Positions 34,348-43,849 are shown, numbered from the stretch's first letter. The stretch is 64,000 nucleotides of DNA from Chelonoidis abingdonii (GCF_003597395.2 NC_133773.1:145619915-145683914), one strand, 5' to 3'. Numbers and translations are program-made. The notes: generated by a model not told the origin, from the letters alone.

Positions 34348-34543
34348 AAAGGCAACAAAGAGTCCTGTGGCACCTTATAGACTAACAGATGTATTGGAGC
34401 ATGTAATTTCCATTACATGTGTCTGACAAAGTGGGTATTCACCCACGAAAGCTCATGCTCCAATGCATCTGTTAGTCTATAAGGTGCCACAGGACTCTTG
34501 GCTGCTTTTTGCAGATCCAGACTAACACAGCTGCCCCTCTGAT
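34348..34543. mobile_element. Penelope-like retroelement end with 14 bp TSD
   Basis: This 196 bp insertion is flanked on both sides by ACCTGAATATTGTT (34334-34347 and 34544-34557), a perfect 14 bp target duplication that implies target-primed integration. The two arms 34358-34403 and 34454-34499 are 46 bp inverted copies with one mismatch. The 50 bp between them holds a hammerhead-like core. Known Penelope-like elements carry hammerhead ribozymes and insert with partial inverted copies of their ends, which fits. No reverse transcriptase is present, so the family call is an inference. Confidence 0.7.
34423..34463 (+). ncRNA. Decayed hammerhead-ribozyme-like core
   Basis: CTGACAA (34423-34429) stands where a hammerhead has CUGANGA. 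Next come an extra A and a perfect 6 bp stem GTGGGT/ACCCAC closed by ATTC (34431-34446), then GAAA (34447-34450) and a short GCTCATGC helix candidate. The essential G8 is A here, consistent with loss of a CpG, so self-cleavage is probably dead. The extra A and the weak helix I pairing leave doubt. Confidence 0.45.
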
Positions 34544-34789
34544 ACCTGAATATTGTTGCGATTTTTGGTGTAAAGGACCATGTATCACAAAAGCAAACTT
34601 GCCTAGGTGACAGGACAGATCGGAGCCCCCAGTGGGACAGTCTGTGACTCCATGTTGAGGCTGAGGAGTTTGCACTTGATACTGTTGTACAGTCAAAACT
34701 ACACGGGATCTTTCCAGGGGGCAAGACAAAGATGCCACATTTATTATGATAACAATCTGATTTGTGACCAATAAGTAATATCTTAATCC

Positions 34790-34860
34790 TTATACACACA
34801 CATTACACCTAATACATACACACACACACACACATACATTCACACGCACACACACACCCA
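34790..34860. repeat. (CA)n microsatellite
   Basis: A compound CA run with TACA and TTCA interruptions. Confidence 0.93.
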
Positions 34861-34919
34861 TCAGATGTTCTGCAGCTGCTGCGTAGTTACCAGTCCTGGA
34901 CACAGCTTGAGTTCATGGC

Positions 34920-35620
34920 TTAATTTTGCAGCTTGGCTTCGGTAGGTGTGGCGGTACAAACTGGCCAGGAAAAGCCAGGCCACAAGGACTTGCTGGGTCC
35001 TCTGTCAGACGCGCACGAGCCTCACTGTGGGGGAGAATGTACCTCCAAAAGTCTCCGATCTCACCCCATCTTTTTTGCAAGGCTTTAGTTTGAATCCAGA
35101 GTCTAAGGTTTGCTGTTCACTGCTCTGGTTTGGGTGACTGATCATGTCATGCAAGGCGTAACTTTCCAGCCTGATTGCTTGATCTTCCTTCTATTGTACC
35201 TTTCCTTTTTAGGGTGGACTCGCTTACTTTGTAGGGCGTATCGAGTGGGTGTACTGCGGCATCTTCAGCCGGTGGGTTTGAACTTTATTTCATTGGGACA
35301 GGCTAGGGGTGGAGGTTGATTCCATCATCCATCCATACCTCAGTCACACAGCTAAACTAAACTAATAAGATTACAGCAGGGTTTGCAAAAATGAAGGTTG
35401 GAGGAAGCTTTTACAAAATGGAGTGAGCGTTTTAAAATGGGGTTTGAATTACAGTATGGCAAACAGTGAACAGAAGTTACAGTATAGACAAGTGTAGTGG
35501 GTGACAAACACTAAACAGAAGTTACAGTGTAGGCAAGTGTAATAAACGGTGAACAGAAGTTATATTAATAAAGTGAACAATTAAAAACAATTTCATTCAT
35601 CAGTTCTACAGTACTTGCTT
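34920..35620. repeat. LTR-like repeat with a ~45 bp internal tandem array
   Basis: Three units of about 45 bp lie at about 35458-35575. Each carries AAACAG(A)AGTTACAGT followed by AGACAAGTGTA or AGGCAAGTGTA. The surrounding sequence looks like an LTR or its leader, but no paired ends were found. No ORF is supported. Confidence 0.4.
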
Positions 35621-35750
35621 GGGGAAATTGAAGTACAGAACTCACAGCCAGTGTGGGCTTTGTGCCCTGGATCGACAGCCTGCCCTGAGGTTGGTTCTCC
35701 CGCTCTGGAGCCCCTTCAGGGCAGGGTGACAGGTGTCACTGAGCACACAA

Positions 35751-36015
35751 ACACTGTGATAAGAAACCCGGGGGACCAAGTCTCAGAGCCAGCTGACTCG
35801 GGCTCGCAGGGCTCCGGCTGCAATGGAAACATTTGGGCTCAGACTGGAGCCCGGGTCCTGAGACCTTTCCCCTGCACAAGGTCTTGGAGCCTGGACTCCA
35901 GCCTGAGCTCGAATGTCTCCACTGCAATTTTATAGCCCCACAGCCCAAACCCGCGAGCCCAAGTCGGCTGATAGGAGCCAGCCACAGCCAAGCCCCGGGC
36001 CTTTTATCACAGTGT
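35751..36015. mobile_element. MITE with 23 bp inverted termini
   Basis: ACACTGTGATAAGAAACCCG (from 35751) is mirrored by CCCGGGCCTTTTATCACAGT (ending near 36013). The interior has further complementary blocks, GGAGCCCGGGTCCTGAGACC and AAGGTCTTGGAGCCTGGACT. It is 265 bp and noncoding. I could not define the target duplication, so the superfamily is left open. Confidence 0.65.
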
Positions 36016-36488
36016 CGCCACACCCCTAGGTGCCACAATCTCACAGAATCTGGTTTCCAGGCAAGCAAACCTGAAGTCAGGAGAAGTGATGGCATGTGGA
36101 ATGCATGAGAGAAAGGAAACAAGTCGCAGCAAACGTCAGCTCCTCACAAACATCTCCAGAAAAAGCAGAAGCACAAATGTGTGTAAAAGGACATGGCAGC
36201 CGAAAGCAGAGAAAGCGGCACAGAGTGAGACAAGGGGAGGTGCCCGGATAGTGCGGCCGAAGAAGCTGCCGTGCTGCCGAAAGAGGTGCTAGTAAAACAC
36301 TTTGGGTGCATCCAGACTGCAAAACACTGCAAGGCTCATCGCCCGAGTCAGCTGACTGCGGGAAGAGGCTGAAGAGTCATGTGGCTGTTACAAGCAGTGC
36401 ATAGAGCCTGAACACCAAACACGTTCTTATCCTTCCAATACCTATTTGAACAGACTGGCTTCCAGCTACGGATCTGAGATGTGGATGT

Positions 36489-36960
36489 TACACCGCTACC
36501 TCGATAGAACGCAGGTTCGCATACAAGGCGGTAAAGCTCTCACATGCTGCTCTGAGCAGCGTGTTCAGGGTGCTGGGCCAGCCTGGGGCCGAGGGGTTCA
36601 ATAAGGGGCAGGGGGTCTCAGGGGTGGTCAGGGGCTCCCCTCCCAGAGTCTGGGGGGCAGAAGCTGTGGGAGGGCATTTTTGGGGGCCCCGCAATCCCAG
36701 AGTGGCCCAGGAGATTAGTGGGGGGCTGGGAGCAGCCCGCTCCGCCTGCCTCGCCCCAGCCCCAGCCATGTCGCTTGGGGGATGGGGCTTGGGGAAGGGA
36801 TCCCCGCCCCGCACTCACCAGCAGCAGCAGAAGCGGAGCAGCCTGGCCCCAGCCTGCTCCACTCTGCCAACTCCCAGGGTTTTGGCTGTTTCTGTTTTTC
36901 TTTCTCTTTCAGGTTATTTCAAGTGACAGGGTCAGTCGGGATTGTGTGTGTGGCAACAGT
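36489..36960. mobile_element. DNA-transposon fragment, one end visible
   Basis: The left edge TTACACCGCTACCTCGATAG resembles the terminus of an abundant turtle DNA element that I recall ending in 'acctcgatataacg'. The GC-rich body includes CACTCACCAGCAGCAGCAG. The opposite end is not found. Upstream, 36410-36475 is an inverted piece of the repeat at 33572-33625. The rest of 36016-36488 shows nothing I can name. Confidence 0.45.
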
Positions 36961-37064
36961 CTGAGCCTTTGTTCCCTGGATCTGCCCTGTGATCACCCTC
37001 CCCTGTCTGATTAACGCAGGGGCAGGGCTGACCGAGGAGAGAAGCCGTAAAAGCCAGAGGCTGA

Positions 37065-37349
37065 GGCCTTGGCTACATTGGCACTTTACAGCACTGTAAC
37101 TTTCGCGCTCAGGGGTGTGAAAAAACATCCCCCTGAGCGCTGCAAGATACAGTGCTGTAAAGTGTCAGTGTAATCAGGGCCGCAGCACTGGAAGCGCGGC
37201 TCCCAGCGCTGCACGCTACACCCGTAAGGGATGTGGTTTACGTGCAGCCCTGGGAGAGCTCTCTCCCAGTGCTGCCGCTCTGACTACACTCACACTTCAA
37301 AGCGCTGCCGCAGCAGCCGCTTTGGAAATTCTAGTGTAGCGCAAGCCCC
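37065..37349. mobile_element. Harbinger-type MITE
   Basis: The ends GGCCTTGGCTACATTGGC and CTAGTGTAGCGCAAGCCCC form a degenerate inverted repeat, flanked by TGA and TAA in the positions of a TAA-type duplication. Subterminal CACTTTACAGCACTGTAACT and its partner TACAGTGCTGTAAAGTGTCA form a hairpin. It is about 285 bp with no ORF. Confidence 0.62.
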
Positions 37350-37593
37350 TAAGTAACCAAGGGGACTGCAAACAGTGAGTATCTAAGAGGGAGTGTAGTG
37401 GGGTGGTCACCCGAACCGCGCCCTGAAGGGGCTTAAAACAGCCTGGGGGAAGATTGGTGGCTGGGAGCTGCTAAGCTGGGCTGACTGGAAGTAGCTGCGC
37501 TGGGTCACTCCCAATCAGGCCACAGCTGGCCTGATAAAAAAGCTGGAGCCAGGAGCCAAACAGCTCCCTCTGCCTGTACAGGGAGAAGGCCTG

Positions 37594-38454
37594 TGTCAAG
37601 AGTTCTTTTCCCACTCCGTGAACTTTAGGGTACAGATGTGGGGACTGCATGTCAACTTCTAAGCCTAATTACTAGTTACTCTGGTATACCTGGCCACCAC
37701 CCGATTTCCCAGTGTCTGGGGCACTCCTTGTTCCCCCAAAAATCGTGCCCCTCCCTGGGTTGCCTTGAAGGCATCACCAATTCCTGGTGAGCACAGATCA
37801 AACCCTTGGATCTTAAACAGGAGAAATTTGACCATCTCCCTCTTTCCCCCCACCAAATCCCGTGAACACAGAGCCAAACCTCTGGATCGTAAAACAAGAG
37901 AATATTACCATCTCCCTCCTTTCCCCACCAACCCTGGGGAGTCCAGATCCAATTCCTTGGATCTTAACACAGGAAAAATCAATCAGGTTCTAAAAGAAAG
38001 CTTTTAATTAAAGAAAGAAAACAATTAAAATGTCCTGTAAAATCAGGATGGAAAATGCTTTACAGGGTAATCAGATTTCTGTAGACCAGAGGGTCACCGC
38101 CCCGAGCCTTAGTTCAAAGTTACAGGCAAACAGAGGTAAAAATCCTTCAGCAAAAAGAAACATTTACAAGTAGGAAACAAACAGACTCACGCTTGCCTGG
38201 CTAACTTTCAAGTTTTGAAACATGAGAGATGATCACAAAGATTTGGAGAGCCTGGATGGATGTTCTGGTCCCCGTAGTCCCAAGAGTGAACAACCTACAA
38301 CACCAAGAGCACAAACAAAGACTTCCCTCCACCAAGATTTGAAAGTATCTTGTCCCCCCATTGGTCCTCTGGTCAGGGGTCAGCCAGGTTCACTGAGCTT
38401 CTTAACCCTTTACAGGTAAGAGAGACATTAACCCTTAACTGTCTGTTTATGACA
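37594..38454 (-). mobile_element. Solo LTR, family D, nested in family A
   Basis: Read on the minus strand it begins TGTCATAAACAGACAGTTAA and ends TTGACA, matching the family D copies at 44865-45711 and 46722-47583. Internally, three related blocks of about 75 bp (around 37785-37975) each carry a TTGGATCTTAA/TGGATCGTAA motif followed by a CATCTCCCTC-type stretch. The adjoining bases do not show a clear duplication, so the target site has decayed or was lost. Confidence 0.8.
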
Positions 38455-38665
38455 GGGGGGCCGCAGGGAGCTGGAGACAGGGTACCTGAGTGGAGCAGGG
38501 CCGGGGAAAGGCAGAGGAGCTGGGGAACTCCATCCTGGAAAGCCCCAGGCTGCAGCCTAGTATAAGGCCAATGGGTATTGGGGGTTGTAGAGGGCAGCCC
38601 AGGGGTAGGCAAAGGCAACAGGTTCAAACCCTCCTTGCCTGTGATGAGTGGCTGACACATCAGGG

Positions 38666-38834
38666 AGGGATAGCTCAGTGGTTTAAGCATTGTTCTGCTA
38701 AACCCAGGGCTGTGAGTTCAACCCTTGAGGGGGCCACTTAGGGATTTGGGGATTGGTCCTGCTTTGAGTAGGGGGTTGGACCAGATACCTCCTGAGGTCT
38801 CTTCCAACCCTAATAATCAATGATTCTATGATTC
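38666..38834 (+). mobile_element. tRNA-derived SINE with CR1-like tail
   Basis: The tRNA-like head GGGATAGCTCAGTGG contains a box A (38671-38681). A box B-like GAGTTCAACCC follows at 38714-38724, giving an internal pol III promoter. The 3' part (GGGGGTTGGACCAGATACCT ... TTCTATGATTC) is a CR1 3' tail, so CR1 machinery would have mobilised it. This tRNA-plus-CR1 structure is the known design of the turtle/tortoise pol III SINE. It is not a functional tRNA gene. Confidence 0.9.
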
Positions 38835-39075
38835 AGTCGGCACAGGGGCTAGACAATGACTGGCAGTAGCCATATACTGAGGCGAGGTGAGGTGGGGATA
38901 GAAGGTGGGGTTTCCTGGGGAGGTGAGACCCTGAGAGAAAGGGGTTACTGCCGGGGGGCAGCACTCCAAGTAAAAGGGCACCGGGTCCAGGGAGGGACAC
39001 AGGGCCAGAGGACAGGTAGATCACCCGCCTGCAGAGGGCACTCCAGAGCTGGAACAAGCTAATTCCCAGAAGTCA

Positions 39076-39088
39076 CCAGCAGGAGGCG
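39076..39088 (+). promoter_or_regulatory. CTCF-motif-like site in an LTR
   Basis: CCAGCAGGAGGCG fits the vertebrate CTCF core CCASYAGRKGGCR at every position. It lies 27 bp before the family A LTR end. The related LTR at 21405-22025 has CCAGCAGGAGGTG at the equivalent place, and the 6986-7660 copy has lost it. Binding cannot be judged from sequence alone. Confidence 0.5.
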
Positions 39089-39531
39089 CCGCAGGGGTGA
39101 GTCCGTTCATCTACAAGGAGTCATAACATAATAGCTGTGATTAGGCAGGGCCACATGGCCAGGTCCAACACTACTTCTGCCTCCTGCACCTGTATCCAGA
39201 TAGACAACCTCGCTCCCTGCCCCTCCTAGAGGTGGTACTGAAGCCCTCAGACTCACCACCCTCCAAAATGGAACCTGGCCATAAATTGTAAGGAGTGTCC
39301 CAGGGCCGTGCACTAGGAGGGGGGACAGGGAAAAGCTCTACGTTCTGGTGTACAGAACTTGCCTAATTAACCCCAGTGAACACGGCATTGCCAGCACTTT
39401 GGACTCTGGTCTTCTGCTTTCTGTCTGCGTGGCAAGAAGCAAGGGGGGGACATGGCAAAAAGGGCAAATACTATCCTGGGATGTATAAATAGGGGAGTCA
39501 GAGTTGGGAGGTGGGAGGTGAGACCAATACT

Positions 39532-39887
39532 GGGGCCATGTCTACACTACGACCTAACTTACCTCAGCGGACAGTCCCCACAGTAATCACATCACATGTG
39601 CGTAGCTGCACCTCGCTTCTTGTGTTGGCAGAGCGCAGCCGCACCAGGAACCCTTGTGCCGATTGCACTGTCAGTGTGGGGCATTGTAGGAATGCAAGGT
39701 CTACGCTGACTCTGCATGGATGTAACCACAGCAGCCTTGACTCTACGCCGCTGGTGGAGGTGGAGTTATGAAGTCGGCATAGCCGGGCAGTTACGTTGTC
39801 AGCAGTAACATTCAGTGTAGACACTTCCATAGTTCAGCTGAGGCAAGGCAGCTTACGTTGAGCTATCTGTGTTGTGTAGACCTGACC
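39532..39887. mobile_element. MITE with GGCCATGTCTACAC-type ends
   Basis: The left end GGGGCCATGTCTACACTACG and right end GTGTTGTGTAGACCTGACC mirror each other and resemble the termini of the Harbinger element at 12053-13963. The trailing TAA (39888-39890) suits a 3 bp duplication, but the left partner is unclear, so the left limit is approximate. Noncoding. Confidence 0.6.
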
Positions 39888-39894
39888 TAAAATA

Positions 39895-40405
39895 CGGTGC
39901 GCAGTTCTAGTGTCCACATTTTGAAATGCTGAAAATGGAGATGATGAAGAAAAAAGCCACAAATGTGATTCGAGGGCTGGAGAAAATATCTCAAAGTGAG
40001 ACACTTCAAGTGCTCAACCTGTTTAGCTTAGCAGAAAGGAGACTGAGAGGTGACTTGATTACAGCATGTAAGTACCTGCCTGGGGAGAACATACCAGGTA
40101 CTAACAGGCTCTTTACTCTAGCAGAGAGAGGCAGAACAAGATCCAGTGGTTGGAAGCTGAAGCTAGACAAAGTCCGATTCGAAATCAGGTGCTTTGTTAT
40201 GAGGGAGGGTGAGTGCGCACTGGAACAAACTACCAAGGGAACAGCTGGATTCTCCAGCTCTTGATGTCTTCAAATCCAGCCTGGCTGCTTTTCTGGAAGC
40301 TGCTTTAGCCAAACGCAAATGATTGGGCTCAGTACAAGGGGGAGTGAATGAATTTGACTGGCTGGTACCACACATGAGGTCAGGCTACAGGCTCTGCTGG
40401 CCCTT
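39895..40405 (+). mobile_element. CR1 LINE 3' portion
   Basis: Decayed CR1 sequence starts with GCGCAGTTCTAGTGTCC (CR1 'Y..QFW.P' region) and continues through the C-terminal coding region to GAGGTCAGGCTACAGG near the 3' UTR. Coding is frameshifted in places. The terminal octamer repeats are missing. Confidence 0.85.
39926..40264 (+). pseudogene. CR1 ORF2 C-terminal fragment
   Basis: The phrases KKKATNVIRGLEKIS, LNLFSLAERRLRGDLI and GWKLKLDKVRFEIR correspond to the CR1 ORF2 tail seen at 6023-6409. The frame is lost shortly after 'FEIR', where CR1 normally continues, indicating a frameshift. It is a dead copy with no host role. Confidence 0.85.
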
Positions 40406-40416
40406 CCTGGCATTTC

Positions 40417-40446
40417 AGTCTGCCTGTCTGTCTGCCTGTCTGTCTA
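40417..40446. repeat. (CTGT/CTGC)n microsatellite
   Basis: Tandem tetramers CTGCCTGTCTGTCTGCCTGT and continuation. Confidence 0.93.
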
Positions 40447-40457
40447 CTGGTATTTAT

Positions 40458-41391
40458 TAGGGTTGTCAAGTGCTTAAAAATTAATTGCAATTAATTGAGC
40501 TGTTAATAATAGAATACCATTTATTTAAATATTTTTGGATGTTTTCTACATTTTTAAATATATTGATTTCAGTTACAACACAGAATACAACGTGTACAGT
40601 GCTCACTTAATATTTATTTTTGTCACAAATATTTGCACTGTAAAAAACAAAAGATAGTATTTTTCAATTCCCCTGTTGCACATACTATAGTGTCATCGCT
40701 TTATCATGAAAGTTGAATTTGCAAATGTAGAATTATGTAAAAAAAAAACCTGCGTTCAAAAATAAAACAAGGTAAAAATTTAGAGCTTACAAGTCCACTC
40801 AGTCTTACTTCTTGTTCAGCCAATCGCTCAGACAAACAAGTTGGTTTACATTTGCAGGCGACAATGCTGTCCACTTCTTGTTTACGTCACCTGAAAATGA
40901 GAACACGTGTTCACAAGGTACAGTTGTAACCTGTGTCACAAGATATTTATGTGACAAATGCCCTAAAAATTCATATGTTGTCCCTTCATGCTTCAATGAC
41001 CATTCCAGAGAACATGCGTCCATGCTGATGATGGGTTCTGTTTGATAATGATCCAAAGCAGTGCAGACCGACGCATGTTCATTATCATTATCTGAGTCAG
41101 GTGCCACCAGCATAAGGCTGATTTTCTTTTGTTTATCATTTATAGAATGCAAATATTAGTAATGAAAAAGAATAATATTAAGTGAGCACTGTTCACTTTG
41201 TATTCTGTGTTGTAATTGAAATCAATATACGAAAATGTAGAAAAATATCCAAAAATAGTTAGTAAATTTCACTTGGTATTCTCTTACTTAACAGTGCGAT
41301 TAAACGGCGATGAATCACAATTAATTTTTTTAATCACGATTAATTCTTTGAGTTAATCGCCCGAGTTAACTGTGATTAATGGACAGCCCTG
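40458..41391 (-). mobile_element. hAT DNA transposon with long inverted repeats, TSD GTATTTAT
   Basis: The ends TAGGGTTGTC (C to T at base 1) and GGACAGCCCTG are flanked by a perfect 8 bp duplication GTATTTAT (40450-40457 and 41392-41399). Similarity between the ends continues inward for about 200 bp, for example TTGATTTCAGTTACAACACA against its inverted partner near 41205-41225. A C-terminal transposase remnant sits inside on the minus strand. At 934 bp it is a deletion derivative. Confidence 0.9.
40805..41152 (-). pseudogene. hAT transposase C-terminal remnant
   Basis: This is a 115-codon frame. Its end, TVPCEHVFSFSGDVNKKW followed by LSPANVNQLVCLSDW, has the layout of the hAT C-terminal dimerisation region ('.pc.RvFS.aG......L.p..v..L..L'). 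The catalytic core is missing, so it cannot transpose. Host genes of the ZBED type share the motif, but the position between hAT termini argues for a transposon remnant. The stop follows NKK directly. Confidence 0.72.
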
Positions 41392-41399
41392 GTATTTAT

Positions 41400-42630
41400 A
41401 TTGCCCCAGTATCCGAGGGCAAAGATCAGAAGAGGAATCTACCCGGCGATATGTTTCCAGTGTGTAATGCCTGGGAAAACCCTTTTCTAATGTATGGGGG
41501 CGGGGGTCGTACCCCATGGGGAGGGCACAGGCATGGAGGGTTCCATGAGGCTTGCCCTAGGGGTGGCCAAGGACTTTGGGCCAGGGAGGAGCGGGGCCCC
41601 AGGGTACCACTAGCCCTCTGTGGGGAAGCAGGACCAGCACCTGCACAGCATCATCTAACCCAGATCCGGCCCCTGGGGTTGGACATGAGCCCAGAAGCCG
41701 GAGCAGCGGGAGGCCCCCTGAGGCAGTGGGAGGTGGGGGGGCGGGCAGGGGATCCTTCGCCTGCTGGGCAGAAGCTCTGCCTTGTGACAGCCCCATTCAG
41801 GACCTTGTTAGACAGGCCCGATCCAGCTCAGGGCCGCCATTGGACGTGACATGTCTAACAGACTGAGTGCGAATGGGCTGCTTAAGGGTAGGCAGAGCTG
41901 GGAGCCTCTTTAGTGAGACGGGGTCACCCCCTGACCCCCCAGCTCCAGCCAGGCTCTGCACTCCCATAACCCCACCCGTGGGTCACAGGGCAGGCGGGGG
42001 GAGGGGGGGAGGGAAATTTAACTACCACGCAGTGCACAGGGGCAGGCCCAGCCCATGCCCAGATCACACTCAACGCTCCTGAGCTCCATGCAAGGCACCA
42101 TCAATGACCACAGGGGGCTGGGGCCGGGGCCGGGGCCAGGGCAGATCAGGGCCAGCAGCCTGGATTCCACGCTGTCTCCTGGCCAGACCCTCCCCTGGGC
42201 TCTGTTCCTCAGCCTGCAGTTGTGACTCAGGACTTTAAGCCATAGCCAATTCTAGCCCGATGAATGGGCCAGAGTCAAGAGCTGCCTCTCCCGGGCTGCC
42301 CCTCCGTCCCTCTCCCCTCGATCCCGCCTGCCTGTCTCCACCCCACACACCCACTTTTCAGCTCCCAGCGCCAAGCGGGGGTGCTATTAAACACACGTCT
42401 GCAGAGGCCCAGAAACAGCTGCCGGGTGTGGTTCATCATTTAAAACACAAACACAAAATCCACAACCCCCAGCCCCCTGACACTGGAAAAGGAAGAGACT
42501 GAAGGAGCCAGTTTGCTGGGAACATAAACGTGGAGCTGAACCTAGCAGGAGCTCCAGGGACACATCCTTGGGGAACGGCCAATATCTGCTGCAGTGAGGA
42601 TGTGGTCGGGGGGGGTCCCGAGGTATTGGG
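41400..42630. other. GC-rich low-feature interval with G-runs
   Basis: No gene recognised. Several G-quadruplex-capable tracts occur: GGGGCAGGGG-type runs near 41730-41750, GGCGGGGGGAGGGGGGGAGGG at about 41994-42014, and GGGGCCGGGGCCGGGGCC at 42120-42137. Confidence 0.45.
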
Positions 42631-42631
42631 C

Positions 42632-42760
42632 AGACAAGGTGAGGGGGAGGCAGTGATCTCTCTTATTGGCTCGGCCTCTGTGGCTGAACGACACATGCTT
42701 GTAACGCTCACCAAGAGGGGCTGGGCCAATAAAAGCTATTACCGCCCCCGCCTGGTCCCT
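42632..42760. mobile_element. Inverted-arm repeat, Penelope-like by analogy
   Basis: Arms 42632-42678 (AGACAAGGTGAGGG...ATTGGCTCGGCCTC) and 42716-42760 (GGGGCTGGGCCAATAAAAGC...GCCTGGTCCCT) are imperfect inverted copies around a 37 bp centre. The layout parallels 34348-34543 but the sequence differs. It resembles another abundant turtle family that I recall. No ribozyme core survives in the centre. Confidence 0.45.
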
Positions 42761-42769
42761 CTGAGCCGG

Positions 42770-43500
42770 GAATGGCATCCTGGTGGCGTCCCCTGCAGCA
42801 TGGGAAGTCGGGCTTTGGGCTCAAACAATGGCTCAGGAACCAGAGGCCTATTAGCTGCTGTTCCCATGCGAAAGCAATGAGGTAATTGGCAGGGACAGGA
42901 ATAAAAGGCTTTTTCTAGCACAGCCACGGCTCTGGAAGAGGGCGCTTGAGGCTTCTTCTTTTCTAAAGGCAGCTGGGGGATTTTTTTCCAGTCCATCGTG
43001 ATCAATGGTTCTAATTCCCCCCCTAATTGCTGCAGACTCAATTAGCCAGGCACCGTCCAGCCACTTCCCCAGCACTGCAAAGTGACCGTTCCCACCACCG
43101 CTGATCCGCTCAGGCAATGCTTCATCCCCACGAGACTCGGAGGGGGGCTGGCTTCCATTCGGGGGGCGGAGGAAGCTGGAGCTCCCTGCCTTGGGGCAGA
43201 CAAGACACTTCAGATCTCTCCTCTGCTTCTATCTGTCTGTATTTCCTCTTGCTGCTGAGCAGCCTGCTCCTCCATGGGGTGATGTCTCCGGCACAGCGGA
43301 GGCGGAAGAGCATGGAGGGGAGGGAAGCTGGCTCTGGGGCACCACATGCAGCATTGCCCACTTACACAAACAGTTGAAGTCTGGGCACCCGGTACTTGAG
43401 TGACTGGCAAGGGCAGTGCTCGCTGAAACATAAACCCCTCATCATGTTAGAATGAGGAGCAGTGTGGGGGTGTCATAATGCATGTGTGTCCTGCCCTTCT
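42770..43500. other. No gene recognised
   Basis: Moderately GC-rich sequence without repeat termini or a supported ORF. The short repeat shared with 20028-20155 follows at 43505-43600. Confidence 0.3.
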
Positions 43501-43849
43501 CCAGAGAGGATAATAGCCTGTTACTGCTGACAGCTGATGGAGTAGAAGTCTGTGCTTTTGAGCAAAAAAGTCCTGGGTTTAAAGTGGAGGTCAAGGCAAG
43601 GACTTGTCCCCAGGATGCTTGGTGAGGTTCTGGAAGGGCAGTTCAGACCATCCACAGCACACTGATCCCACATCCTGCTTGGATGGCAAAGATGATGGGG
43701 CCTGTTTGCTGATGGAGGTGCTCAGTGCCTTTGGTTGAAGTCTGGTTGCCAGAAATCTCCAGGAGACTCTGCTGAGATGGCCTTGCAGTAAGTCAGCCCT
43801 TTGCATTGCTGACCTCGCTGTCAGAGCTGACCAAAAAGTGGACAAAGAT

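Larger units (their letters stand above)
33544..34700 (+). mobile_element. LTR-like repeat interrupted by a Penelope-like insertion
   Basis: The segment contains TTGTTCAGATAGGTATTGGA (33572-33591), whose inverted counterpart lies near 36425-36455. It also has GGAATAAAAAGCACTGAC, a polyadenylation-signal-like stretch near 33940-33958. The order of blocks resembles an abundant turtle endogenous-retrovirus LTR that I remember but could not check. No TG/CA termini are defined. A GT microsatellite and the 34348-34543 insertion lie within it. Confidence 0.5.
37394..39115 (+). mobile_element. Solo LTR, family A, with two nested insertions
   Basis: It starts TGTAGTGGGGTGGTCACC and ends CATCTACA. The flanks GGGAG (37389-37393) and AGGAG (39116-39120) match at 4 of 5. 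Outside the nested LTR (37594-38454) and the SINE (about 38666-38834), about 690 bp remain, matching the 675 bp copy at 6986-7660 block by block (CCTGTA.AGGGAGA, GAGCTGGAGACAGGGTACCT, AAGCTAATTCCCAG). Confidence 0.85.

Noticed and set aside
38666..38740. A tRNA gene
   Set aside because: The box A/box B head is continued directly by a CR1-like tail, so it is a tRNA-derived SINE. A tRNA fold with proper acceptor pairing is not evident.
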